DNA from: Denitromonas sp. | GTDB lineage: Bacteria > Pseudomonadota > Gammaproteobacteria > Burkholderiales > Rhodocyclaceae | DNA: 64,000 nt | Assembly: GCF_034676725.1 (NCBI RefSeq) | Contig: NZ_JAUCBR010000004.1 | Location: forward strand, 4,058,001-4,122,000 | Direction: 5' to 3' | Part shown: piece after piece, positions 8,823-17,699 of the stretch | How the letters are laid out: every line of letters starts with the position of its first letter | Position numbering within the stretch: position 1 is the stretch's first letter | Made by a program: the position numbers and the translations under genes | The notes under the pieces: model-generated | What the model saw: the letters and a program-made list of their open reading frames with translations, nothing else | Databases searched by the model: none | Told to the model about the DNA's origin: nothing

Positions 8823-8828
8823 TGTTTC

Positions 8829-8905
8829 TGGCGGAGTGGACGGGGCTCGAACCCGCGACCCCCGGCGTGACAGGCCGGTATTCTAACCAACTGAACTACC
8901 ACTCC
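8829..8905 (-). tRNA. tRNA-Asp (GTC), copy 1
   Basis: The minus strand gives a 77-base cloverleaf starting GGAGTGGTAGTTCAGTTGG and ending in encoded CCA. The anticodon loop reads CTGTCAC, anticodon GTC. The T arm contains GGTTCGAGC. It is the last gene of the first Ala-Glu-Asp cluster and is the same as copy 2. Confidence 0.97.
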
Positions 8906-8981
8906 ACACCTTGCGGTGCATCGGCCGGTGCCACCGGCCAAACAAAGGCTGCCGATCTTGCGTGGCAGCCTCAGTGCAACT

Positions 8982-9057
8982 TGGCGTCCCTACGGGGATT
9001 CGAACCCCGGTCGCCGCCGTGAAAGGGCGGTGTCCTAGGCCTCTAGACGATAGGGAC
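8982..9057 (-). tRNA. tRNA-Glu (TTC), copy 1
   Basis: A 76-base cloverleaf on the minus strand starts GTCCCTATCGTCTAGAGG and ends GGGACGCCA. The anticodon loop CTTTCAC gives TTC. CCA is encoded. It lies between tRNA-Ala and tRNA-Asp and equals copy 2. Confidence 0.97.
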
Positions 9058-9067
9058 CTTGTTCTTT

Positions 9068-9143
<76 letters not shown>

Positions 9144-9156
9144 GAAAGAGCCTGCT

Positions 9157-9185
9157 ATTCTAGCCTGCTTACTACTCCCAATCAA
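9157..9185 (-). promoter_or_regulatory. Sigma-70 promoter for tRNA cluster copy 1
   Basis: On the minus strand TTGATT and TAGAAT are 17 bases apart, upstream of tRNA-Ala copy 1. The sequence differs from the copy 2 promoter, so the first cluster can be transcribed on its own. Confidence 0.65.
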
Positions 9186-9210
9186 GCAACTTTTTTACTG
9201 TTGCTTCTCG

Positions 9211-9233
9211 TGGTTGGTGTCTTGCCAACCACT
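9211..9233 (-). terminator. Hairpin between the two tRNA clusters
   Basis: An inverted repeat GTGGTTGG/CCAACCAC with a seven-base loop follows tRNA-Asp copy 2 on the minus strand. There is no clear T run behind it, so it may terminate weakly or only mark the 3' end. Confidence 0.4.
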
Positions 9234-9240
9234 GCATTTC

Positions 9241-9317
9241 TGGCGGAGTGGACGGGGCTCGAACCCGCGACCCCCGGCGTGACAGGCCGGTATTCTAACC
9301 AACTGAACTACCACTCC
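9241..9317 (-). tRNA. tRNA-Asp (GTC), copy 2
   Basis: Same 77-base sequence as the copy at 8829-8905, with anticodon GTC and encoded CCA. It ends the second (upstream-transcribed) Ala-Glu-Asp cluster. Confidence 0.97.
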
Positions 9318-9392
9318 ACACCTTGCGGTGCATCGGCCGGTGCCACCGGCCAAACAAAGGCTGCCGATCTTGCGTGGCAGCCTCATGCAACT

Positions 9393-9468
9393 TGGCGTCC
9401 CTACGGGGATTCGAACCCCGGTCGCCGCCGTGAAAGGGCGGTGTCCTAGGCCTCTAGACGATAGGGAC
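9393..9468 (-). tRNA. tRNA-Glu (TTC), copy 2
   Basis: Same 76-base sequence as the copy at 8982-9057, with anticodon TTC and encoded CCA. The spacers on both sides are nearly identical to copy 1, differing by single-base indels. Confidence 0.97.
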
Positions 9469-9477
9469 CTTGTTCTT

Positions 9478-9553
<76 letters not shown>

Positions 9554-9564
9554 GAAAGAGCGCG

Positions 9565-9594
9565 CATTATAGGTGGCCGTTTGAAAGCTGTAAA
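9565..9594 (-). promoter_or_regulatory. Sigma-70 promoter for tRNA cluster copy 2
   Basis: On the minus strand TTTACA and a perfect TATAAT are 18 bases apart, followed by a GC-rich discriminator (GCGCGC) as at stringently controlled stable-RNA promoters. tRNA-Ala starts 22 bases beyond the -10 box. Confidence 0.75.
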
Positions 9595-9613
9595 CCCCTT
9601 TTTGATGCGATGT

Positions 9614-11044
9614 TCAAAAGTCCGGCGCATCAGGCAACACCTTGCCCGGATTCATCAGTCCACGCGGATCAATGGCGCCCTTGATGCGGCGCATCAAGCC
9701 GAGTTCGACCGCCGATTTGTAGCGCACGATTTCGGCACGCTTGAGCTGGCCGATGCCATGCTCGGCCGAAATCGAGCCGTCGAAGTCGGCGATGATGTCA
9801 TGGACACAGCGGTTGACCGCCTCGGTCTGTTCAATCAGTGCGGCGTTGCTCTCGGCGTCGGCCGACGAAATGTTGTAGTGCAGGTTGCCATCACCCATGT
9901 GGCCGAACGCGACGATGCGCGCAACGGGAAAGCCGGTCGAAATGGCTTGCGCCGCGCGCACCAGGAAGTCCGGGATCGCACTGACGGGCAACGACACATC
10001 GTGCTTGATGCTCAAGCCTTCAATACGCTGCGCCTCGGAAATATTCTCCCGCAGCGCCCACAGGGCTTCACACTGCGCCTCGGACGCTGCAATCGCGGCG
10101 TCTTCCACCCAGCCCGCCTCGAAGGCATCGGCAGCGAGCCCTTCGAGCGCGGTGTCGAGCCGTGTATCGACGGCCACGTCGGACACTTCGAGCAGCACCG
10201 ACCACGCTGCCGGCTGCGCCAGCGGTGCCCGCGCGCCGGGAATATGCCGCAGCACGACATCCAGCGCGCTGCGGCTGATCAGTTCGAACGCCGACACGCG
10301 CTCCCCCAGCCGGTCGCGCGCCGCGGCCAGGAGCTTCAGGGCCGCGTCAGGATCGACCACCGCCAGCCAGGCCACGGCGCGTTGTCTTGGACGCGGCATC
10401 AGGCGTAACGCCGCCGCGGTGATGACGCCGAGCGTGCCTTCGGCGCCAATGAACAGTTGCTTGAGGTCGTAGCCGGTGTTGTCCTTGAGCAGCGCGCGCA
10501 GGCCATTCCACACCGTCCCATCAGGCAAGACCACTTCCAGACCAAGCACCTGCTGGCGGGTATTGCCGTAGCGCAACACATGCACGCCGCCGGCGTTGGT
10601 CGCGATGTTGCCGCCAATCTGGCAGCTGCCTTCCGACGCCAGCGACAGCGGAAACAGGCGATCGACGTCAGCCGCGGCCTGCTGGATCTGCGCCAGGGTG
10701 CAGCCAGCGTCCGCCACCATGGTGTTGTCCACCGGGTCGACGGCCCGAACCGTTCTCATCCGATCGAGGGCAAGCACAATCACATGCTCGCCTTCGCGCG
10801 GGGTCGCCCCGCCGCACAAGCCGGTGTTTCCGCCCTGTGGCACAACACCAACGCCGCGCGCATGGCAGCACGCCATGACGGCGGCCACCTCGGCCGTAGC
10901 CGCCGGCCGCACCACCGCATGGGCGGTGCCGTGATACCGGCCGCGCCAGTCGGTCAGATACGGTGCCTGATCCTCGGCGGTGGTCAATACATGCGCCTGG
11001 CCCACGCACGCGACCAGCGCGTCGATCAATTCAGGCTGACTCAT
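9614..11044 (-). CDS. FAD-binding oxidoreductase, GlcD / D-2-hydroxyacid dehydrogenase family
   Basis: A 476-residue flavoprotein of the VAO/PCMH type. The N-terminal FAD domain shows VVPQGGNTGLCGGA and, further on, SEGSCQIGGNIATNAGG; the C-terminal FAD-oxidase_C domain shows FGHMGDGNLHYN and SAEHGIGQLK, the histidines that hold metal and substrate in D-2-hydroxyglutarate and D-lactate dehydrogenases. It should oxidise a D-2-hydroxyacid and pass electrons to a flavoprotein or quinone; the exact substrate cannot be read. The patatin-like gene ends over its ATG (four-base overlap), so the two are translationally coupled. No glcE or glcF follows, which argues against a glycolate oxidase. Confidence 0.88.
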   Translation of the reverse strand: MSQPELIDALVACVGQAHVLTTAEDQAPYLTDWRGRYHGTAHAVVRPAATAEVAAVMACCHARGVGVVPQGGNTGLCGGATPREGEHVIVLALDRMRTVRAVDPVDNTMVADAGCTLAQIQQAAADVDRLFPLSLASEGSCQIGGNIATNAGGVHVLRYGNTRQQVLGLEVVLPDGTVWNGLRALLKDNTGYDLKQLFIGAEGTLGVITAAALRLMPRPRQRAVAWLAVVDPDAALKLLAAARDRLGERVSAFELISRSALDVVLRHIPGARAPLAQPAAWSVLLEVSDVAVDTRLDTALEGLAADAFEAGWVEDAAIAASEAQCEALWALRENISEAQRIEGLSIKHDVSLPVSAIPDFLVRAAQAISTGFPVARIVAFGHMGDGNLHYNISSADAESNAALIEQTEAVNRCVHDIIADFDGSISAEHGIGQLKRAEIVRYKSAVELGLMRRIKGAIDPRGLMNPGKVLPDAPDF

Positions 11045-11985
11045 TGGGATACTCCTTCGTGGCCGAGCGCATAGCGGATGGCCGGCATCATCCGCGCGAC
11101 AGCGGCTTCGCCTTCGGCTATGGTTTCTTTTGCCCGATGGTAGTCCATGGGCCCGACCTGGCCCACGCGTGGCGCGATCAGCACCTCTGCCGGTTCGCCC
11201 GCCAGGCGGCTGCGGGCAATCCTGACCTGCATGATGTTGATGCTGGCGTTGAGGACATCGAGCACGGATAGTTCGTCTTCATCGTTTCCGCCATTGAGGC
11301 CGAGACGATCCAGCAGGCGCTCTGCCCAGTTGCGATCTGCCGCTGGCTCCGGGGCCGGCTTCTTGCCATGCGGCAGGCGGCGCCTGGCGCGCCCGACGAT
11401 ATCCGAGCCCAGGTCGACGGCAATCACGATGTCGGCCCCCATGGCACGACACAGCGACACAGGCACGGGATTGACGAGCCCGCCATCGACCAGCACGCGG
11501 TCGTTCTCCGCTACTGGCGTAAACAGCCCGGGCATGGCAATCGAGGCACGCACGGCGCGGGCCACACTGCCCTCCTTCAGCCACACTTCGCGGCCGGTCC
11601 GCAGCTCGGTGGCCACGCAGGCGAACGGCAATTGCAGCTCGTCGAAGCCCAGGCCGGCGATTTCGCGCTCGAAGTAGTCGATCAGTCGGTCGCCCTTGAT
11701 CAGGCCGCCTCTGAGGCTGACATCGAGAAAGGAGACGACGGTCTGCCAGCTCAGTTTTTCGACCCAGCGGGCAAGCTTTTCGAACTCGCCGGTCGCAGCT
11801 GCGGCGCCCACGAAGGCGCCGATCGAGCAGCCGCTGATGACGTCCGGGCGAATGCCCTCCCGCTCGAGCGCACGAATCACACCAATATGCGCCCATCCCT
11901 TGGCCGCACCACTGCCCAGCGCCAGCCCGAGTTTCGGACTGGCGCCGGCAGCGGCTCGGGAACTGAACTGATCGACTTCTTCCAT
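11041..11985 (-). CDS. Patatin-like phospholipase family protein (RssA-like)
   Basis: Patatin-like acyl hydrolases use a Ser-Asp dyad. Here the oxyanion segment is GSGAAKGWAHIGV, the nucleophile elbow is GCSIGAFVG, and the aspartate lies in VDGGLVNPVP. The 314-residue protein has no signal peptide and looks cytosolic. The ATG at 11985 (MEEVDQFSSR) was preferred over the longer open frame, which adds an arginine-rich piece of non-family sequence. Lipid substrate is unknown. It overlaps the start of the FAD oxidoreductase gene by four bases. Confidence 0.88.
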   Translation of the reverse strand: MEEVDQFSSRAAAGASPKLGLALGSGAAKGWAHIGVIRALEREGIRPDVISGCSIGAFVGAAAATGEFEKLARWVEKLSWQTVVSFLDVSLRGGLIKGDRLIDYFEREIAGLGFDELQLPFACVATELRTGREVWLKEGSVARAVRASIAMPGLFTPVAENDRVLVDGGLVNPVPVSLCRAMGADIVIAVDLGSDIVGRARRRLPHGKKPAPEPAADRNWAERLLDRLGLNGGNDEDELSVLDVLNASINIMQVRIARSRLAGEPAEVLIAPRVGQVGPMDYHRAKETIAEGEAAVARMMPAIRYALGHEGVSQ

Positions 11986-12026
11986 GGCGAGCCTGTCTGA
12001 CAAATAAAGGCTACGCCGCGTTGGTA

Positions 12027-13364
12027 TCAGTTGCGGGCGTTGTCCGGCAACAGGTCGGCGTAGAGATCGTGAACATCGCAATCGGTGATGCGCACCCGGG
12101 CGAACTCTCCGATTTCGAGATGCTCTGCCCCCGGAATGTACACCACCCCGTCGATGTCCGGCGCGTCGCCCGGCGAGCGCGCGATTGCGCCGTCCTCATC
12201 GACATCATCAACCAGCACCGTCATCTCACGACCGATCTTGGCTTCGAGACGCTGCGTGCTGATATCTTCCTGGAAGGCCATCAGGCGCGCACGGCGCGAC
12301 TCGCGCACCGCCTCGGGGACCGGGTCGGCCAGGGCGTTGGCGGCGGCACCTTCGACCGGCGAGTAGGCGAACGCGCCCACGCGATCGAGCTCGGCCATTT
12401 CGAGGAAGCGCAGCAGCTCTTCAAAGTCGGCCTCGGTCTCGCCGGGAAAGCCGGTGATGAAGGTCGACCGGATGGTCAGGTCGGGGCAGATGCTGCGCCA
12501 TTTCTTCACCCGCTCGAGCACGTTCTCGGCGCTGGCCGGACGGCGCATGGCCTTGAGAATGCGGGCGCTGGCATGCTGAAACGGCACGTCCAGGTACGGC
12601 AGGATCTTGCCCTCGGCCATCAGCGGGATTAGGTCATCAACGCTGGGGTACGGATAGACGTAGTGCATCCGGACCCAGATACCAAGTTCGCCCAGCGCAT
12701 TGGCCAGCTCGAGCAGACGGGTCTTGACCGGCTTGCCGCCCCAGAACCCGGTGCGGTATTTGACATCCACGCCATAGCCACTGGTGTCCTGCGAGATCAC
12801 CAGCAGTTCCTTGACGCCGGCCTCGGCCAGCTTTTCGGCTTCGCGCAGCACGTCGCCAATGGGCCGGCTGACCAGATCGCCACGCATCGACGGAATGATG
12901 CAGAAAGTGCAGCGATGGTTGCAGCCTTCCGAAATTTTCAGGTAGGCGTAGTGCCGGGGGGTGAGCCGGATGCCCTGTGCCGGCACCAGATCCACGAACG
13001 GATCGTGCGGCTTGGGCACATGCGCGTGCACGGCCTGCATCACTTCGTCGGTGGCATGCGGACCGGTCACCGCCAGCACTTGCGGATGGGCATCGAGGAT
13101 GACGTCGGACTTGGCGCCAAGGCAGCCGGTGACGATCACGCGACCGTTTTCGGCCAGGGCCTCGCCGATGGCGTCGAGCGATTCGGCAACCGCCGCATCG
13201 ATGAAGCCGCAGGTGTTGACGACCACGAGTTCGGCATCATCGTAGGTGCCGGAAATCTCGTAGCCCTCTGCGCGCAGGCGGGTCAGGATATGTTCTGAAT
13301 CGACGGTGGCCTTCGGGCAGCCGAGCGATACGAAGCCCACTTTGGGGGCGCCGGAGTGACTCAT
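12027..13364 (-). CDS. rimO: Ribosomal protein S12 methylthiotransferase
   Basis: RimO adds a methylthio group to the conserved aspartate of ribosomal protein S12 by radical-SAM chemistry. The 445-residue chain has the three expected parts: an N-terminal MTTase domain starting VGFVSLGCPKATVDSE with cysteines in NTCGFI and GCLGAK, the radical-SAM motif CNHRCTFCIIPSMRG, and a C-terminal TRAM domain (GREMTVLVDDVDEDG onward). PKATVDSE is typical of RimO rather than MiaB. It is a single gene between phaR and the patatin-like gene, same strand. Confidence 0.95.
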   Translation of the reverse strand: MSHSGAPKVGFVSLGCPKATVDSEHILTRLRAEGYEISGTYDDAELVVVNTCGFIDAAVAESLDAIGEALAENGRVIVTGCLGAKSDVILDAHPQVLAVTGPHATDEVMQAVHAHVPKPHDPFVDLVPAQGIRLTPRHYAYLKISEGCNHRCTFCIIPSMRGDLVSRPIGDVLREAEKLAEAGVKELLVISQDTSGYGVDVKYRTGFWGGKPVKTRLLELANALGELGIWVRMHYVYPYPSVDDLIPLMAEGKILPYLDVPFQHASARILKAMRRPASAENVLERVKKWRSICPDLTIRSTFITGFPGETEADFEELLRFLEMAELDRVGAFAYSPVEGAAANALADPVPEAVRESRRARLMAFQEDISTQRLEAKIGREMTVLVDDVDEDGAIARSPGDAPDIDGVVYIPGAEHLEIGEFARVRITDCDVHDLYADLLPDNARN

Positions 13365-13401
13365 GCCGATTCACTCCGAAATACGATACTCAAGTGCAGG
13401 T

Positions 13402-14004
13402 TCACTTCTTGTTGCTGCTCGTCTTGCGCGCTTCCGCGGCGGCGTTCTGGCCAGCCTCCTGCGGATTCTGCGAATAGTTGGGAAACTGGAAACCGGAAAA
13501 CAGGTTGCGCGTCTGGCTCTCGACCTGTTCCTGCATCTGGGTGAGCATCTTCTTGCTCTGCTCCATGTAGGCCCCCATCATGCTCTGCATGGCCGGCCCC
13601 TGGAAATTCAGGAATTGCGCCCACAAGTCCTGGCTGATCGGGCTGTTCTCACCGTAGATCGAACGGGCCTGGTCCTGCAGTTTCATCTGCATGTCGGTAA
13701 AGGCCTTGATGTTGTTTTCCAGGTACTTGCCCATCATGCCCTGCATGGCGTTGCCATAAAAGCGGATCATGTGGGAGAGCAGATCGCTGGTAAACATCGG
13801 CGCACCGCCGGCCTCTTCTTCGAGAATGATCTGGAGAAGGATGCCGCGCGTCAGGTCATCACCCGTTTTCGCATCGACGACCTGGAAGTCGTCATTGGCC
13901 AACACCAAGTCTTTCACATCGGTCAGCGTGATGTAGGAACTGGTACGGGTGTCGTACAAGCGGCGGTTCGGGTACTTCTTGATCAGTCGCACTTGGTCTG
14001 GCAT
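13402..14004 (-). CDS. phaR: Polyhydroxyalkanoate synthesis repressor PhaR
   Basis: PhaR is a DNA-binding protein that represses phasin and other PHA genes and is relieved by binding to PHA granules. The N-terminus RLIKKYPNRRLYDTRTSSYI is the PHB_acc_N signature, followed by two PHB_acc repeats around LLSHMIRFYGNAMQG and QSMMGAYMEQSKKML. The C-terminal 25 residues are low in complexity and rich in Gln, Asn and Lys. At 200 residues it matches the Cupriavidus protein. Its position next to phaB and phaC agrees. Confidence 0.95.
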   Translation of the reverse strand: MPDQVRLIKKYPNRRLYDTRTSSYITLTDVKDLVLANDDFQVVDAKTGDDLTRGILLQIILEEEAGGAPMFTSDLLSHMIRFYGNAMQGMMGKYLENNIKAFTDMQMKLQDQARSIYGENSPISQDLWAQFLNFQGPAMQSMMGAYMEQSKKMLTQMQEQVESQTRNLFSGFQFPNYSQNPQEAGQNAAAEARKTSSNKK

Positions 14005-14070
14005 TTAGGTAATCTCCTCGCAGCGGGTGGTTGTTCCACTCTCACAAGAATTATACCGCGGCGCGCAAAG

Positions 14071-14098
14071 AAAAACCCCGCCATAGGACGGGGTTTGG
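14071..14098 (-). terminator. Terminator after phaB copy 1
   Basis: The minus strand shows AAACCCCG paired with CGGGGTTT around a loop, followed by a T run. It lies between the phaB stop at 14126 and the phaR start at 14004, so phaR has its own promoter. Confidence 0.8.
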
Positions 14099-14125
14099 TG
14101 TGAAGCCTTTCGCAACGCGGCAAAT

Positions 14126-14866
14126 TTACGCCATGTGCAGACCGCCGTTGATGTTCACTGTCGAACCGGTAATGTAGCCGGCCATTTCCGAGGCCAGATA
14201 GGCACACAGACCGCCGATTTCTTCCGGCTTGCCCAGGCGCTTCATCGGCACGGTGTCGGTGATTGCCTGGCGGACGTCTTCACGGATGGCCATGACCATG
14301 TCCGTGGCGATGTATCCCGGCGCAATGGCGTTGACCGTCACGCCCTTGGTGGCCAGTTCCTGCGCCAGTGCCTTGGTAAAGCCGAGCACGCCAGCCTTGG
14401 CCGTCGAGTAGTTGGTCTGACCGGCCTGACCCTTGACGCCGTTGACCGACGAGATGTTGATGATGCGGCCCCAGCCACGCTCGGCCATCTTCGGCGAAAT
14501 GTGGTGCGTGACGTTGAACAGGCTGTTCAGGTTGGTGTTGATCACCGCCTGCCACTGCCCGGTTTCCATCTTCGGGAAGAACTTGTCGCGGGTGATGCCG
14601 GCGTTGTTCACCAGCACATCGACAGCGCCGATTTCCGCTTCAATCTTTTCAACCATCTGCTTGCAGGACTCGTAATCCGAGACATCCCCCTCGGCCACGA
14701 GAAACTCGAACCCCTGCGCCTTCTGCGATTCGAGCCAGGAGCCCTTTTCCGAGTAACCCGGCAGGCAGTTGGCCACGACGGTCATACCTTCCTTGGCAAA
14801 CGCCTGACAGATAGCAGTGCCGAGACCACCCATGGCACCGGTAACCAATGCGACTTTCTTGGTCAT
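14126..14866 (-). CDS. phaB: Acetoacetyl-CoA reductase (copy 1)
   Basis: This SDR enzyme reduces acetoacetyl-CoA to (R)-3-hydroxybutyryl-CoA with NADPH for PHB synthesis. The 246-residue protein has VALVTGAMGGLGTA, VLVNNAGITRD, the catalytic Ser-Tyr-Lys in ISSVNG and TNYSTAKAG, and the PhaB-type C-terminus VNINGGLHMA. AGGGGG five bases before the ATG is a strong ribosome site. The second reductase gene lies just upstream, separated by a terminator, so the two are transcribed separately. Confidence 0.95.
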   Translation of the reverse strand: MTKKVALVTGAMGGLGTAICQAFAKEGMTVVANCLPGYSEKGSWLESQKAQGFEFLVAEGDVSDYESCKQMVEKIEAEIGAVDVLVNNAGITRDKFFPKMETGQWQAVINTNLNSLFNVTHHISPKMAERGWGRIINISSVNGVKGQAGQTNYSTAKAGVLGFTKALAQELATKGVTVNAIAPGYIATDMVMAIREDVRQAITDTVPMKRLGKPEEIGGLCAYLASEMAGYITGSTVNINGGLHMA

Positions 14867-15011
14867 ATCAACCCCCTAATAGCTTGTACATGTCTTGGGC
14901 CCCTCGCACACGAAGCTGCGCACCCCTCAAAAATTGCGCAGCGCACGACCGACCTTAACCCGATTATAAGCACAAAAGGAAAGAAAATATTGCGTCGCAA
15001 CATCATTCGAC

Positions 15012-15038
15012 AAAAAGAAGGCGCACCGAAGTGCGCCT
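15012..15038 (-). terminator. Terminator after phaB copy 2
   Basis: GGCGCAC and GTGCGCC flank a TTCG tetraloop on the minus strand, followed by TTCTTTTT. This is a textbook rho-independent terminator, 24 bases past the reductase stop. Confidence 0.9.
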
Positions 15039-15061
15039 GCCGTGAACGCTGACCGGGGCGG

Positions 15062-15802
15062 TCAGAACATGTGCTGACCGCCGTTGATCGAGATATTGGC
15101 GCCGGTCACGAACGCCGCTTCTTCGGACGAGAGGTAGGCCACCAGGCCGGCGATCTCTTCCGGCTTGCCCAGACGGCTGATGGGGATCTGCGGGAGAATC
15201 TTGGAGTCAAGAATTTCCTGCGGGATCGCCATGACCATCTTGGTGCCGATATAGCCCGGAGAAATGGTGTTCACGGTCACGCCGTTACGCGCCACTTCCA
15301 GTGCCAGCGCCTTGGTGAAGCCGTGCATGCCGGCCTTGGCGGCCGAGTAGTTGGTCTGGCCGAAGGCGCCCTTCTGGCCGTTGACCGACGACACGTTGAT
15401 CACACGGCCCCACTTGCGCTCGACCATGCCGTCGATGACCTGCTTGGTCATGTTGAACACGCTGTCCAGGTTGGTGCTGATGACCGCGTCCCAGTCGGCC
15501 TTGGTCATTTTCTTGAAGGTCATGTCGCGGGTGATACCGGCGTTGTTGACCAGCACATCGACCGGGCCAACATCAGCGGTGACACGCGCCACGCACTCCT
15601 TGGCCGAATCGAAGTCCGACACATCGCAGGGCACGGCGCGGAAGCCGTAGCCCATGCCATTCATGGACTGGAGCCATTCTGCCGCCTTGTCGTTACCCGG
15701 CGAGTGCGTGGTCACCACGCGGTAGCCGAGCGCCGCCAGCTTGATGCAGACCGCCTCACCGAGACCACCCATACCACCTGTTACCAGTGCAATACGCGCC
15801 AT
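15062..15802 (-). CDS. phaB: Acetoacetyl-CoA reductase (copy 2)
   Basis: A second 246-residue SDR reductase with ALVTGGMGGLGEA, VLVNNAGITRD, VSSVNGQKGAFGQTNYSAAKAG and the end ISINGGQHMF. The NTISPGYIGTKM and GQKGAFGQTNYS stretches are those of well-studied PhaB proteins, so this copy nearest phaC may be the main PHB reductase. It is clearly diverged from copy 1 (scattered differences throughout), hence an old paralogue rather than a recent duplicate. A GGAGAGGAGAG ribosome site precedes the ATG. phaC ends about 100 bases upstream on the same strand. Confidence 0.95.
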   Translation of the reverse strand: MARIALVTGGMGGLGEAVCIKLAALGYRVVTTHSPGNDKAAEWLQSMNGMGYGFRAVPCDVSDFDSAKECVARVTADVGPVDVLVNNAGITRDMTFKKMTKADWDAVISTNLDSVFNMTKQVIDGMVERKWGRVINVSSVNGQKGAFGQTNYSAAKAGMHGFTKALALEVARNGVTVNTISPGYIGTKMVMAIPQEILDSKILPQIPISRLGKPEEIAGLVAYLSSEEAAFVTGANISINGGQHMF

Positions 15803-15904
15803 ATTCTCTCTCCTCTCCCTTTGGTATCAACGGGGCTTCCACACCCCCGACAGCGCCCCACTCTCTCTGTCGGGCCAGAAAACAGGACTACACGCCTGGC
15901 AAGC

Positions 15905-17632
15905 TCAGGACTTTTCCTTCACATAACGGCCCGGCGCCGGTTCGATGGCCTCGTAGGTCGTGCTGCCCAAGCGCCCGCGGGCCGCAACCTGCTTGCCGCT
16001 GCGCTTCTTGAGCCATTCGATCCAGTGCAACCACCAGCTCCCGGGTTGTTCCTGCGCGCTGTCGAGCCATTCGTCCGGGTCGGCAGACGGCGCCTCACCG
16101 GTCCAGTAGCTGCGGCGATTCTTGCTCGCGGGGTTGATTGCCCCCGCGATATGTCCGCTGGCCCCCAGCACGAAGGTTGTCTCGCCCCCGAGCAGCTTGC
16201 GCACCAGATAGGCACTTTGCCAGGGCACGATGTGATCCTCACGCGCCGCCATCAGGTAGGCCGGCACATCCACCTTGCCCAGGTCCACCTTGACGCCGAG
16301 CATCTTCAGGCGCCCCGGAACACGCAGGTTGTTTTCAAGGTACATGTTGCGCAGGTACCACGCCAGGAAGGGGCCGGGCAGATTGGTGCTGTCCGAATTC
16401 CAGTACAGCAGATCGAAGGCAGCGGGCTTGTCGCCCTTGAGGTAGTTGCCGACAACGTACTGCCACACCAGGTCGTTGGCGCGCAGCGCAGAGAAGACAT
16501 TCGCCAGTTCCTGCCCCGGCAGCAGCCCGCCCTTGCCGATCGTCGCCTCGCGCGCCGCCACGGAGGTCTCATCGACCAGGCAGCCCAGTTCGCCCGCGTC
16601 GGCAAAATCGAGCAGGGTCGTCATCAGCGTCAGGCTCTCGACCGGGTCCTCGCCACGCCCCTTGGCCACGGCGAGTGCGGAGGTCAGCAAGGTGCCGCCA
16701 ACGCAGAAGCCGAGCACGTTTGGCTTCTTGACGCCGGTCACCTGCCTGACAACATCGAGCGCGGTCAGTGGACCTTTTTCGAGATAGTCGTCCCAGGTGG
16801 CCTGGGACAGGTCTTCTTTCGGGTTCTTCCAGGACACCAGGAACACCGTAAAGCCCTGCTCGACGATGAAACGCACCAGCGAGTTGTGCGCCTGCAGATC
16901 CATGATGTAGAACTTGTTGATACACGGCGGCACGATCAGCAGCGGCGTCGCGGCGACCTTGTCGGTCAGCGGCGAGTACTGGATCAGCTGCATCAAGGGG
17001 TTTTCGTAGATCACCGCCCCTGGCGTCGTCGCCAGGTTGCGGCCCACCTCGAAAGCGCCGTCATCGGTCATCGAGATGCGGCCCTTCTCCATGTCGGCCA
17101 GCAGGTTCTGGATGCCGGCGGAGATACTCTCGCCCTTGGTCTCCAGCGCCTTCTTGATGAACTCCGGGTTGGTGGCGGCGAAGTTGCTCGGTGCCAGCGC
17201 ATCGACATACTGGCGGGTGAGAAACTGCATCTTTGCCTTCGCCCGCCCATCGGCCATGGGCAGCGAGTCGGCCACCTGGTTGAGGAACTCGGCATTGAGC
17301 AGGTAGGCCTGGCGCATGTAGTCGTACATGGGGCTTTCCTGCCAGGCTTCGGACGAGAACCGGCGGTCGCCGCGCGGCGGCTGGACCAGCGGTTCGGCGG
17401 TCGTACCGGGTTGGCGCTGCAGCATGTGCGACCACAACGCAGCGTGACGCTGGGCGAACTCCTTTTGCAGCGCCGTCAGGGCTTCGGTTTCCGGCAGCGG
17501 GACTTTGCTGCCCGTCTGCTTGAGCGTCTGGCTGTGTTTGCCGACCACATCGAAAAACTGCTTGGCGAACTGTTCGCCGAATTTGAACATCTCGGTCACG
17601 TCGGGGAACGTGGGCGTCTTGCTGTCGGTCAT
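15905..17632 (-). CDS. phaC: Class I poly(3-hydroxyalkanoate) polymerase
   Basis: PhaC polymerises (R)-3-hydroxyacyl-CoA into PHA granules. At 575 residues it fits class I. The lipase-like box is LGFCVGGT with nucleophile Cys310; Asp466 (AAREDHIVPW) and His494 (GASGHIAG) complete the triad. The end EPAPGRYVKEKS is typical of betaproteobacterial PhaC. The ATG at 17632 has GGGAG six bases before it; 20 further open codons upstream are not family-like. Transcription is toward the two phaB genes and phaR. No phaA thiolase is in the window. Confidence 0.97.
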   Translation of the reverse strand: MTDSKTPTFPDVTEMFKFGEQFAKQFFDVVGKHSQTLKQTGSKVPLPETEALTALQKEFAQRHAALWSHMLQRQPGTTAEPLVQPPRGDRRFSSEAWQESPMYDYMRQAYLLNAEFLNQVADSLPMADGRAKAKMQFLTRQYVDALAPSNFAATNPEFIKKALETKGESISAGIQNLLADMEKGRISMTDDGAFEVGRNLATTPGAVIYENPLMQLIQYSPLTDKVAATPLLIVPPCINKFYIMDLQAHNSLVRFIVEQGFTVFLVSWKNPKEDLSQATWDDYLEKGPLTALDVVRQVTGVKKPNVLGFCVGGTLLTSALAVAKGRGEDPVESLTLMTTLLDFADAGELGCLVDETSVAAREATIGKGGLLPGQELANVFSALRANDLVWQYVVGNYLKGDKPAAFDLLYWNSDSTNLPGPFLAWYLRNMYLENNLRVPGRLKMLGVKVDLGKVDVPAYLMAAREDHIVPWQSAYLVRKLLGGETTFVLGASGHIAGAINPASKNRRSYWTGEAPSADPDEWLDSAQEQPGSWWLHWIEWLKKRSGKQVAARGRLGSTTYEAIEPAPGRYVKEKS

Positions 17633-17699
17633 TCTGTCTCCCTGGGCCGCCCGCGCCGTTGGCGACGAGCGGGTGCACGAAGGACGATACAATCACACG

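Noticed and set aside
8391..8886. Short plus-strand frames before and across the tRNA genes
   Set aside because: They overlap tRNA genes or have random-looking arginine-rich composition and no ribosome site.
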